Of a DNA stretch of 14,426 bases, positions 1 through 5,858 are shown in pieces. The stretch is from assembly GCA_034716535.1 (NCBI GenBank), contig JAYEJW010000154.1, positions 1 through 14,426 on the forward strand, given 5' to 3'. This DNA is from JAYEJW01 sp034716535 (GTDB taxonomy: Bacteria > Pseudomonadota > Gammaproteobacteria > Chromatiales > Chromatiaceae). Both the position numbers and the translations under genes were made by a program. Under the pieces are notes generated by a model. The model was not told where the DNA came from. It saw only the letters and a program-made list of their open reading frames with translations, and ran no database searches. Every line of letters starts with the position of its first letter. Position 1 is the first letter of the stretch.

Positions 1-3000
1 TAGAGGTCAGGGTTTCCTTGCCGGGGGCGGACCCCGAAGAGGTGGAGCACGTCCTGCTCACGCCCCTGGAGGCGACGCTGGGCGCCATTTCCGGGGTCAA
101 GCACAGCTACGGCACGGCGCTGCCGGGCGCGGCCAGGGTCCTCATCGAGTTCGAAGTCGGTGAGGACGAGAAGGAGGCTCTGGTATCCGTCACCGAGCGT
201 CTGCGCCGGTTCGAGCTGCCCGCCGGCAGCGGGGAGGCGCGCATCCAGGCGGTGGACGTGGATGACGTACCCGTATTCACCCTCGCCCTGGTTTCCGCCG
301 AGCTGGACGATTTCGAGCTGCGGCGCGTCGCCGAACGGGTGCTCGAGCGCCTGCGCGGTGTCCCCGGAGTGAGCCTGGGCACGATCGTCGGCGGGAGACC
401 GAGGGAGATCCGACTCGAGACCACGCCCGAGCGTCTGCAGGCCTTCGGTCTGAGTCTGGACCGACTGGCGGCCGCGGTGCATGCGGCGAACGTCGCCAGC
501 CCCTTGGCCAAACGGGTCTACGCCAGCGAAAACCGAAGCGTGCGGATGGAGGAGCGTCTGCAGGGCGCCGAGCAGGTGGCCGCCATCCCCCTCCTTGCAC
601 AGCAAGGCCAGGTGCTGCGCGTACAGGACGTGGCGGATGTGGCCGACGGACCGCACCCCGATCCGACGCACTACACACGATTCGGCTTTGGCCCCGCAGA
701 TCCGCGCTACGCGCCGTGGGAGGGACGCGAGCTGGGCGTCGTCACCATTGCCGTTGCGAAACGCGAGGGAATCAATGCGGTCGACCTGACCGCACGCCTG
801 CGCGAGCGTGTCGCCGCGATGTCTCAGGGGTTCCTGCCGCCGGCCGTCATGGCGGTGGTGACCCGGGACGACGGCATGAAGGCGGACCGTACGGTCACAC
901 GCCTGGTGGAACATCTGGGGATCGCGGTTGTAGCGGTCAGCCTGATCCTGCTCATCTTTCTCGGTCCGCGTGCCGCGCTGGTCGTCGCCTGCGCCATTCC
1001 CCTTGTGTTTGCGATCGTCATGGGGACGGATCTCCTGGCCGGCCCGACCCTGAACCGGATCACCCTCTACGCGCTGCTTCTGGCGCTGGGTATGCTTGTG
1101 GACGACGCCATCGTGGTCATCGAGAACACGCACCGGCGCTTCCACGATCTGCCCCGCAACGCGAGCGCCGCCGCAAAGGCAGACGCCGCCGTGGCGGCTA
1201 CCCACGAGATCGGCAACCCCACGACCCTGGCCACCTTCACCATCGTTCTGGTCTTCCTGTCCCTGACCCTGGTCACGGGCATGCTCGGCGACTACTTTTA
1301 CCCGGTGACCTTCAACGTGCCGGTGGCCATGATCGCCTCGCTCCTCGTGGCCTACGCGGTGACGCCCTGGATGGCCCGGCACTGGCTCCCCGCCGGTGTA
1401 CCCCATTCGAACAGTGGTGAATGGATGCAGCGGGCCTATCGCGCCCTGATCACACCTCTGCTGCGCAGTCGCTGGCTGCGCCGGGGCTTCTACCTGCTGG
1501 TTCTTCTTCTGCTGCTGGCCTCGTTTCTACAACCCGCCTGGCAGTTCATCCGTCCGGGCGGGGTCGCGGGGGCCGTCTCCTTCGGGGGGGTACCGCTCGC
1601 ATTCCTGCCGAAGGACGACAAGAACAGCTTCCTGGTGCACATCCACCTACCGGAGACCACACCCCTGGAGGTGACCGACCGGGCCGCCCGCGAGGTGGAG
1701 GCCCTGTTGCGCGAACACCCCCATGTCCTGAACTTTACGACCCACGTCGGTATTCCAGCGGTTATCGACTTCAACGGCATGCTGAAAGGAAGCAGTGGCA
1801 ACATCGGGCCCCAGTATGCGGAGATCCGGGTCAATCTCGTTGACAAGTTCGAGCGCGGTGCCACGTCCATCGACCTGGTCCTGGACCTGAGACCTGCCAT
1901 CGAGGCCATCGCCGCCCGTTACCCGAAGGGGGTCCTCCAGCTGGTCGAGGACCCGCCCGGGCCGCCGGTCCGCGCCACGGTGCTTGCCGAGCTGTACGGG
2001 CCCGAACTGGGCGAGCTCGACCGGTTGGCCCATCGGGTTTCCAGCGAATTCCGGCTCACTCACGACATCGCCGAGGTCTGGGCCAGCGTGCCGTTCGACG
2101 TCCCGGAGTACCGCTTCCAGGTCCACCGTGAGAAGGCGGCCCTGGCGGGCGTGGACCCGATGCAAGTGCGCACTGCCCTGAAGCGGCTGCTTGCCGGGGA
2201 GACCTTGACCCTGGCCTATCCCCCCGGGGAACGCGCGCCGGTGCCCGTGCGCCTGCACATTCCGCGAGAGCATCGGATCGATCCGGACACCCTGAGCCGC
2301 GCCTTTGTCGAGAATGCCGAGGGGACCCGAATTCCGCTCTCCGAGCTGGTGAAAGTCGTCGAGGCCGTCGCCCACACGCCGATCAACCACAAGAACGGCG
2401 AGCGGGTGCAGTATGTAGGCGGTGAGCTTGCCGCGAGCGCTCCCGTCTATGCGGTCATCGATCTGGACCGGCGCCTGGACGGGCTGGAACTTGCTCCGGA
2501 ACTGGGCCCGCAAGGAGCGCTCACCACGGCGAACCTGGGTTTCCAGCCGGTCCGAACCGACCCTCTGCAAGGCTATCAGGTCCTCTGGGAGGGGGAGCTG
2601 AGACTGACCCTCGACGCCTTCCGGGACATGGGACTGGCCCTCGGGCTCGCCCTCGTCGCCATCTTTCTGCTACTGGTCGGCTACTACCAGTCGTTTCGGC
2701 TGCCGATGCTCGCGCTCGTCTCGGTACCCTTGGGGTTTATCGGCGTCTTCCCCGGTCACTGGCTGCTCGATACCACCTTCTCCGCCGCCTCCATGGTCGG
2801 TGTGATCGCCCTGGCCGGGGTCGTGGTGCGCAACGCCCTCTTGATCATCGACTTCGCCCGCGACTACCAGCACCAGGGGTATCCCCCTGAAGAGGCGGTA
2901 CGGGAAGCCGGCGCGACGCGGCTCCGGCCCATCTTTCTCACGACGGTGACCATCGCCCTCGGCACCGGCCTGATGATTCCTGACCCTGTGTTCGGAGGGC

Positions 3001-3110
3001 TGGCCATTGCGCTGATCTTCGGCGCCCTGAGCTCGGCGGTTCTTACGCTCCTGATGGTGCCGTTGCTGTATCGGCGCCTCCTTGCAGATGACCAAGGTCC
3101 CCCGCAATGA
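1..3110 (+). CDS. RND efflux permease (AcrB/HAE type), 5'-truncated by window edge
   Basis: Inner-membrane proton-driven exporter subunit of the resistance-nodulation-division superfamily. The reading frame is already open at base 3 (E-V-R-V-S before L-P-G-A-D-P-E-E-V-E), matching the V-x-V-x-Y-P-G-A-x-P-E-x-V-E start of the first porter domain. The TTG at 18 is therefore not the start, and roughly 35-45 residues including TM1 lie outside the window. Order seen: porter domain, TM2-TM6 (about nt 912-1390), TM7 near 1480-1530, second porter domain, TM8-TM12 (about 2620-3085). The TM4 aspartate pair (L-V-D-D-A-I-V-V-I-E-N, Asp codons at 1101-1106) that relays protons in AcrB is intact. In TM10, Arg (codon 2829-2831) stands where AcrB has Lys940. 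The substrate cannot be told from sequence. Adaptor and outer-membrane genes, if present, would lie upstream. The stop overlaps the next ORF by ATGA. Confidence 0.95.
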   Translation, partial: EVRVSLPGADPEEVEHVLLTPLEATLGAISGVKHSYGTALPGAARVLIEFEVGEDEKEALVSVTERLRRFELPAGSGEARIQAVDVDDVPVFTLALVSAELDDFELRRVAERVLERLRGVPGVSLGTIVGGRPREIRLETTPERLQAFGLSLDRLAAAVHAANVASPLAKRVYASENRSVRMEERLQGAEQVAAIPLLAQQGQVLRVQDVADVADGPHPDPTHYTRFGFGPADPRYAPWEGRELGVVTIAVAKREGINAVDLTARLRERVAAMSQGFLPPAVMAVVTRDDGMKADRTVTRLVEHLGIAVVAVSLILLIFLGPRAALVVACAIPLVFAIVMGTDLLAGPTLNRITLYALLLALGMLVDDAIVVIENTHRRFHDLPRNASAAAKADAAVAATHEIGNPTTLATFTIVLVFLSLTLVTGMLGDYFYPVTFNVPVAMIASLLVAYAVTPWMARHWLPAGVPHSNSGEWMQRAYRALITPLLRSRWLRRGFYLLVLLLLLASFLQPAWQFIRPGGVAGAVSFGGVPLAFLPKDDKNSFLVHIHLPETTPLEVTDRAAREVEALLREHPHVLNFTTHVGIPAVIDFNGMLKGSSGNIGPQYAEIRVNLVDKFERGATSIDLVLDLRPAIEAIAARYPKGVLQLVEDPPGPPVRATVLAELYGPELGELDRLAHRVSSEFRLTHDIAEVWASVPFDVPEYRFQVHREKAALAGVDPMQVRTALKRLLAGETLTLAYPPGERAPVPVRLHIPREHRIDPDTLSRAFVENAEGTRIPLSELVKVVEAVAHTPINHKNGERVQYVGGELAASAPVYAVIDLDRRLDGLELAPELGPQGALTTANLGFQPVRTDPLQGYQVLWEGELRLTLDAFRDMGLALGLALVAIFLLLVGYYQSFRLPMLALVSVPLGFIGVFPGHWLLDTTFSAASMVGVIALAGVVVRNALLIIDFARDYQHQGYPPEEAVREAGATRLRPIFLTTVTIALGTGLMIPDPVFGGLAIALIFGALSSAVLTLLMVPLLYRRLLADDQGPPQ

Positions 3111-3196
3111 AAAAGCTGACGCTGGTGCTGTTGCCCGCCCTGGTACTGGCCATTTTCGGCGCCTGGCTCCTCCTGAAGGAGGAAGCGCCGGAATGA
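3107..3196 (+). CDS. 29-aa single-TM peptide coupled to the RND gene
   Basis: Short ORF whose ATG shares bases with the RND stop codon (ATGA at 3107-3110), an arrangement typical of translational coupling. It starts M-K-K-L-T-L-V-L-L-P, runs through about 19 hydrophobic residues (A-L-V-L-A-I-F-G-A-W-L-L-L) and ends K-E-E-A-P-E, giving one predicted membrane helix with a positive N-terminus and an acidic tail. AAGG at 3094-3097 could serve as a weak ribosome site 9 nt before the ATG. Small one-helix proteins are known partners of RND pumps (AcrZ on AcrB), but this is shorter and I see no sequence match to AcrZ. A role as pump accessory is inferred from position and topology only. Confidence 0.55.
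   Translation: MKKLTLVLLPALVLAIFGAWLLLKEEAPE
3176..3182 (+). promoter_or_regulatory. Strong Shine-Dalgarno inside an inverted repeat
   Basis: AAGGAGG lies 10 nt before the ATG at 3193. It forms the right arm of the perfect inverted repeat TCCTCCT-GA-AGGAGGA (3168-3183), which lies inside the 29-codon ORF. If the RNA folds, the site would be masked until a ribosome on the upstream ORF opens it, as in coupled translation. The sequence is certain; the function is inference. Confidence 0.35.
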
Positions 3197-3270
3197 CTGG
3201 TGATCTCGGGTTAACGGGACTCCGCAACCGGCGCGCGACCGCCCTGCCCCTGGGGCTTCGCCAGCGATAG
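3193..3270 (+). CDS. Possible 25-aa ORF coupled to the 29-aa peptide
   Basis: ORF starting with ATG at 3193 that overlaps the stop of the 29-codon ORF as ATGA, preceded by a full AAGGAGG ribosome site. The product would be 25 residues, start M-T-G-D-L-G-L-T-G-L and be rich in Arg and Leu. It has no recognised domain and no membrane helix. Start signals this good before such a short frame fit either a micro-protein or the remaining head of a downstream operon gene whose body was lost by deletion. It could also be chance. Confidence 0.25.
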   Translation: MTGDLGLTGLRNRRATALPLGLRQR

Positions 3271-3321
3271 ACGAGCAATCGCGTTGAGACAGCACGTCCT
3301 CTGCGTGCGTGCGCCACGCCA

Positions 3322-3924
3322 TCAAACACCGAGGGTGCGCGACAATAGCCGCTTCACGTGCTGAGCAATGACCTCGGGCCTATCGTGAGCATCTTGTCCA
3401 CCGGGGAGAAACCGGCGAACCGGCTCCGTCTCGAAATGAAAGAGGATAAGCCCGATCATGGAGATCGCGAGCATGTGTGGATCGCAGTCGGGGGCGAGCT
3501 CTTTGGCCAAGTCCGAGATGGCCACGAACGGCTCCCTGAAGACCTGCTCGGCCACCAGCCTCAATCTGCTCTCATCACCGTCCAGCAATTCCCGCTGCAG
3601 AAGCATGCGGAAGTCCACGTCCTCAGCCATCAGGGCCGTAAAGCGATCGACGAAACGCTGGATGCGCTGTTCCGGCGTGCCTGAGGTGCTTACCGATTCG
3701 CGGATGCCTTGCGCCTTATCCGCAAACGCATGGGCCATGGCCGCGAGGTAGAGCGACTGCTTGTCAGGGAAGTGGTGGTAAAGCGCCGGTGCGCTGATCC
3801 CCACGAGATTGGCGATGGAGCGCATCGAGACGCTGTCGTAGCCACCTGCGGCAAACAGCGCAATCGCGTGGCGGAGAACTTGCTCCCGAGTATCCGAGAT
3901 GGCCCTGCGGTCAGAATGTGTCAT
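3322..3924 (-). CDS. TetR/AcrR-family transcriptional repressor
   Basis: A 200-residue protein of the usual TetR length. The N-terminal DNA-binding domain spans about residues 10-58, with the helix-turn-helix at about 33-52 (S-M-R-S-I-A-N-L-V-G-I-S-A-P-A-L-Y-H-H-F) and the canonical A-L-Y-H-H-F-P-D-K-Q-S-L-Y recognition helix and following turn. The remainder is a variable all-helical ligand and dimer domain. The gene is convergent with the RND transcript, ending 51 bp past the 25-codon ORF, so it does not share that promoter, but local repressors of this family often control neighbouring efflux pumps. An AGGA lies almost against the ATG, and an imperfect palindrome lies 12 bp upstream (3936-3949), which suggests autoregulation. 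Target and ligand are unknown. Confidence 0.93.
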   Translation of the reverse strand: MTHSDRRAISDTREQVLRHAIALFAAGGYDSVSMRSIANLVGISAPALYHHFPDKQSLYLAAMAHAFADKAQGIRESVSTSGTPEQRIQRFVDRFTALMAEDVDFRMLLQRELLDGDESRLRLVAEQVFREPFVAISDLAKELAPDCDPHMLAISMIGLILFHFETEPVRRFLPGGQDAHDRPEVIAQHVKRLLSRTLGV

Positions 3925-3935
3925 ATCCTGCCCAA

Positions 3936-3949
3936 TTGGTGAGCACTAA
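3936..3949 (-). promoter_or_regulatory. Candidate TetR operator in the leader of the repressor gene
   Basis: The plus strand reads TTGGTG-AG-CACTAA, an inverted repeat with one mismatched pair per arm (TTAGTG/CACCAA on the minus strand). It is followed on the plus strand by an ACTAACTAA repetition at 3945-3953. It lies 12-25 bp before the TetR start codon, where an autoregulatory site is expected. Assignment to this TetR rests on position and symmetry only. Confidence 0.35.
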
Positions 3950-3953
3950 CTAA

Positions 3954-4333
3954 TCAAAACAGCTCGGCCAGATCGGGCGCGACTGGAGCTCAAACGTCTC
4001 GACAAACTTGACGAGCCGGCGAGTCTGCGCGCATTCCACGGCCGCGCTAACGCGCCGCTTCACCCGGATGCCCCGGAAGCACTATGCGAGACCCGACAGC
4101 ATACCCCGTTTCAGCGTAGCCTTTTGACTTCTGATTGACCGTTAGTACCGAGGCTGAGATTCGGCCAAGAAGGAGGCAGGGAAACCAGTTTCCCTCAACC
4201 GGCAAAAGGCTGCGCTCCTTTGGCTGCCCACCGATCACTCCCGAGCAAGATAACGACGTTGCGCCGATACGCCGTGCACTTCTCCTGCGCACAACAATGC
4301 TCGCTGATCGGCGCGGCAAGCCTTGTTCAACAT
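3954..4333. other. Gene-free stretch between tetR and the AT-rich control region
   Basis: I see no convincing gene in these 380 bases. Short open frames exist on both strands (4047-4319 minus, 4135-4401 plus), but they have no recognisable motif, no good ribosome site and no credible composition. I found no tRNA or strong terminator. It may be decayed former coding DNA. Confidence 0.5.
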
Positions 4334-4429
4334 TCGACAGTCGAGGAAATGCACGACGATATATAAATAATTCCTATTATTACGCGCCATTTTTCAACTA
4401 GTTTCTCGATTTTCGATGTGGTAGAGAAA
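4334..4429. repeat. AT-rich stretch with three inverted repeats
   Basis: Three separate inverted repeats lie within 96 bases: TCGAC-A-GTCGA at 4334-4344, AATAAT-TCCT-ATTATT at 4366-4381, and TTTCTC...GAGAAA with a 16-nt loop at 4402-4429, whose loop holds TCGATTTTCGA. The stretch is much more AT-rich than the flanking genes and sits directly upstream of a promoter-like element. It could be a protein-binding control region or a small structured RNA; neither can be shown from sequence alone. Confidence 0.4.
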
Positions 4430-4436
4430 ATGACCC

Positions 4437-4465
4437 TTGACAACCACCATCTTTTTGACTACATA
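4437..4465 (+). promoter_or_regulatory. Sigma70-like promoter for the 57-aa membrane protein
   Basis: A perfect -35 TTGACA at 4437-4442 is followed after 17 bp by a weak -10 TACATA at 4460-4465. The nearby TATAAC at 4464-4469 is a better -10 but would give an overlong spacer. The predicted start site near 4472 falls inside the palindrome at 4469-4488, the usual layout of a repressed promoter. Confidence 0.45.
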
Positions 4466-4468
4466 TAA

Positions 4469-4488
4469 CTTACCGAACGTTAAGTAAG
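4469..4488. promoter_or_regulatory. 20-bp operator-like palindrome over the predicted transcription start
   Basis: CTTACCGAACGTTAAGTAAG matches its own reverse complement at 16 of 20 positions, with CTTAC/GTAAG arms and an AACGTT centre. Size, symmetry and position just after the promoter fit a TetR-family operator. It is not clearly the same site as that at 3936-3949, although both minus strands contain TTAnTTA, so the TetR gene about 550 bp away is a candidate but unproven regulator. Confidence 0.45.
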
Positions 4489-4510
4489 GCAGTTGACCTG
4501 CGAGGTTGCC

Positions 4511-4684
4511 ATGAAGACACGAGCCATCCTTTTAGCAATCGCTGTTGCGCCCATACTGTATGAGCTCTATTTCCTTCTTTCTCAGAGGCTGAACACCGAG
4601 CTCGCCGTTATGTTGACCGCTTGGCTGGCACTCGTCATTCCCGTAATTTGGTCCGGCTGCAGACGAGAAACGCACGGCGCATGA
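4511..4684 (+). CDS. 57-aa two-TM membrane protein of unknown function
   Basis: The ATG at 4511 is preferred over the in-frame TTG at 4493 because GAGG at 4502-4505 precedes it by 5 nt and translation from 4493 would begin inside the leader. The product starts M-K-T-R-A-I-L-L-A-I and has two hydrophobic segments (about residues 5-24 and 31-49) with a short polar turn (S-Q-R-L-N-T-E), then a basic tail ending C-R-R-E-T-H-G-A. I recognise no family. The promoter and palindrome just upstream support it being a real, regulated gene. It could be a small stress or envelope protein; nothing more specific is supported. Confidence 0.5.
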   Translation: MKTRAILLAIAVAPILYELYFLLSQRLNTELAVMLTAWLALVIPVIWSGCRRETHGA

Positions 4685-4813
4685 GCACGATTCTGATGCG
4701 GCTCTAGCGATGCTCGGATGCCAGATTTGTTTGGCACGAGAGCGACGAGAATCCGCTCCGATGTTTACGATGGTTCGTTAAGCGTAAGGTTGTTTTTCCG
4801 CCCAGCGAAAGGG

Positions 4814-4818
4814 GGAGG
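4814..4818 (+). promoter_or_regulatory. Ribosome site fixing the GTG start of the DUF2934 gene
   Basis: GGAGG within GGGGGAGG lies 5 nt before the GTG at 4824. This supports the non-ATG start; there is no ATG in frame before the DUF2934 motif. Confidence 0.55.
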
Positions 4819-4823
4819 AAACT

Positions 4824-5117
4824 GTGATCACGGCCGAGAGAGCAAGTAATCGAAGGATTGCGATAGGGAACAAGGCGCCTCCGTCGACGCAAACCTTATC
4901 CGATGTGTTGTTCTTCAACGCTGCCCGGGAGCGATCTCGCGTGGGCGAGGGTGAAAACGGTTATCGCAAGCTCGAGGAAGAGCGTCATCAGAAGATCGAG
5001 GAGGCCGCCTATTTCAAGGCAAAGCACAGGGACTTCACTCTCGGTCACCAACTGGATGACTGGCTCGAGGCGGAACGGGAGATTGACGAGGCGTCGAGGC
5101 CACTGCTGTCATACTGA
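4824..5117 (+). CDS. DUF2934 domain protein
   Basis: A 97-residue soluble protein starting with GTG. The C-terminal half (about residues 54-89) carries the DUF2934 pattern: a helix H-Q-K-I-E-E-A-A-Y, then K-A-K-H-R, and the diagnostic L-D-D-W-L-E-A-E-R-E-I. The N-terminal half (polar, with R-A-S-N-R-R) shows no known domain. DUF2934 proteins are small, of unknown function, and common in proteobacteria, often in accessory DNA. A good ribosome site supports expression. A short TTACG...CGTAA inverted repeat lies upstream near 4763-4783, without a clear promoter. No neighbour suggests a role. Confidence 0.75.
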   Translation: MITAERASNRRIAIGNKAPPSTQTLSDVLFFNAARERSRVGEGENGYRKLEEERHQKIEEAAYFKAKHRDFTLGHQLDDWLEAEREIDEASRPLLSY

Positions 5118-5144
5118 CGACGGCGAAGTCCGCGATATCGCTTA

Positions 5145-5288
5145 TTATCTGTGAGGTGAACTGGGGCTTTCTCTCGGGAAGGATCCGGCCTGTTCGGCAA
5201 CCGACTGCAGGGTTTCGCGGGCACCTCCATCAACCATCACCGCCGTCGCCATCTCGGCAAACAGACAAGCAAGGAAAACACCGTTCAC
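5145..5288 (-). CDS. Possible 47-aa ORF in the toxin position behind the broken antitoxin
   Basis: GTG at 5288 overlaps the final TGA of the fitA-like pseudogene (GTGA), the place where a fitB PIN-domain toxin normally starts. The 47-codon frame begins V-N-G-V-F-L-A-C-L-F and ends at TAA 5147-5145. It has none of the PIN signatures (no early acidic D-T-N/D-T-S, no later acidic residues in the family context). It may be a chance frame or the remains of a replaced toxin gene. Confidence 0.2.
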   Translation of the reverse strand: MNGVFLACLFAEMATAVMVDGGARETLQSVAEQAGSFPRESPSSPHR

Positions 5289-5533
5289 CACTTCGAATCG
5301 AACCGGAGCTCCATCGGCTCATGCGCCTCGCGCTCCGGGAGCTTCGGATCTTCTTCGCCATACGCCGGCCTGAACAAGCGTATAGCCAAATCTCCGAGCC
5401 GCTCCGGCGCCGCGACCGCCTGCTTGAGGATCCGAAGCACCTCTTCTTCCACTTACACGCCATGTTCCGCCGCCCTGACGCGCAAGTTGTCCAGGGTCTC
5501 GTCATCGATTCCTCTGATGCTCAAACTCGCCAT
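5285..5533 (-). pseudogene. fitA-like: FitA-type antitoxin gene with an in-frame stop
   Basis: Starts M-A-S-L-S-I-R-G-I-D-D-E-T-L, the ribbon-helix-helix beginning of FitA/VapB-like antitoxins, preceded by GGGAGG. The frame reaches A-A-E-H-G-V and then TAA (5455-5453) where the family has a Ser or similar residue before V-E-E-E-V-L-R-I-L. After the stop, the same frame continues unbroken through V-E-E-E-V-L-R-I-L, the linker and the C-terminal tail H-E-P-M-E-L-R-F-D to TGA at 5287-5285, for a family-typical 81 sense codons. One base change (for example TCA to TAA) explains the break. FitA normally binds DNA as a dimer and neutralises the FitB PIN ribonuclease; the residual 26-residue peptide might still form the DNA-binding strand and first helix. 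No PIN toxin follows. A sequencing error is the alternative. Confidence 0.8.
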
Positions 5534-5655
5534 CGCCTGCCCTCCCTTATCCCGCGGGATCGCCGAAGCCCAATGATAGCGACTGCTTTCATTGCTTGAA
5601 AAAATAAAATTCCGCTGGCAAGTGGACGGTTGGGGGTTCGACTCGGCCGTCGAGG

Positions 5656-5766
5656 CATGAGGGCGAGCGGGTGATCCGTGAAACCGGCCGTCTCGGTGTG
5701 CCGCTCCTCGATGCGTAGACCGGGATGGTGGTACAGAAGTCCGCCCGGCACGCCGGCGTTTCGGCA
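5656..5766 (-). pseudogene. tnpA: Tn3-family transposase (TnpA) relic
   Basis: About 37 codons on the minus strand align to an internal block of Tn3-family transposases: G-G-L-L-Y-H, then L-R-I-E-E, then T-E-T-A-G-F-T-D-H and L-A-L-M. Family members read G-L-L-Y-H...[21 protein letters not shown] here. Matching stops abruptly after A-L-M, where the expected L-L-G-F-R-F-A-P-R is missing or frameshifted, and the upstream side fades beyond C-R-N-A-G. Intact TnpA is about 1000 residues, so this is a tiny remnant. I found no terminal inverted repeats. It shows that a Tn3-like element once sat next to mtnA. Confidence 0.8.
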
Positions 5767-5858
5767 ATCCGTTACGAACCCGATGCGTCCTTTGGCGATG
5801 AATCGAGCACCGAGAAGACGCTTCCCGGCAACGGAAGCTGCGCTTGGCGCTCTGTCCT

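Noticed and set aside
1647..2570. 307-codon minus-strand open frame
   Set aside because: Antisense shadow of the RND gene in GC-rich DNA, with no recognisable motif.
3244..3258. GCCCC-T-GGGGC palindrome as a terminator between the pump operon and tetR
   Set aside because: The loop is one base and no T-run follows on either strand.
3954..4070. Minus-strand frame ending R-R-L-V-K-F-V-E-T-F-E before a stop near 3950, faintly like a LysR C-terminus
   Set aside because: Too short and too weak to assign; nothing LysR-like continues upstream.
4047..4401. Two overlapping open frames on opposite strands (minus 4047-4319, plus 4135-4401)
   Set aside because: No motif, no ribosome site and mutually exclusive; probably non-coding.
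5630..5650. GGTTCGACTC resembling a tRNA T-loop
   Set aside because: The flanking stem does not pair properly and no anticodon or acceptor arm can be drawn.
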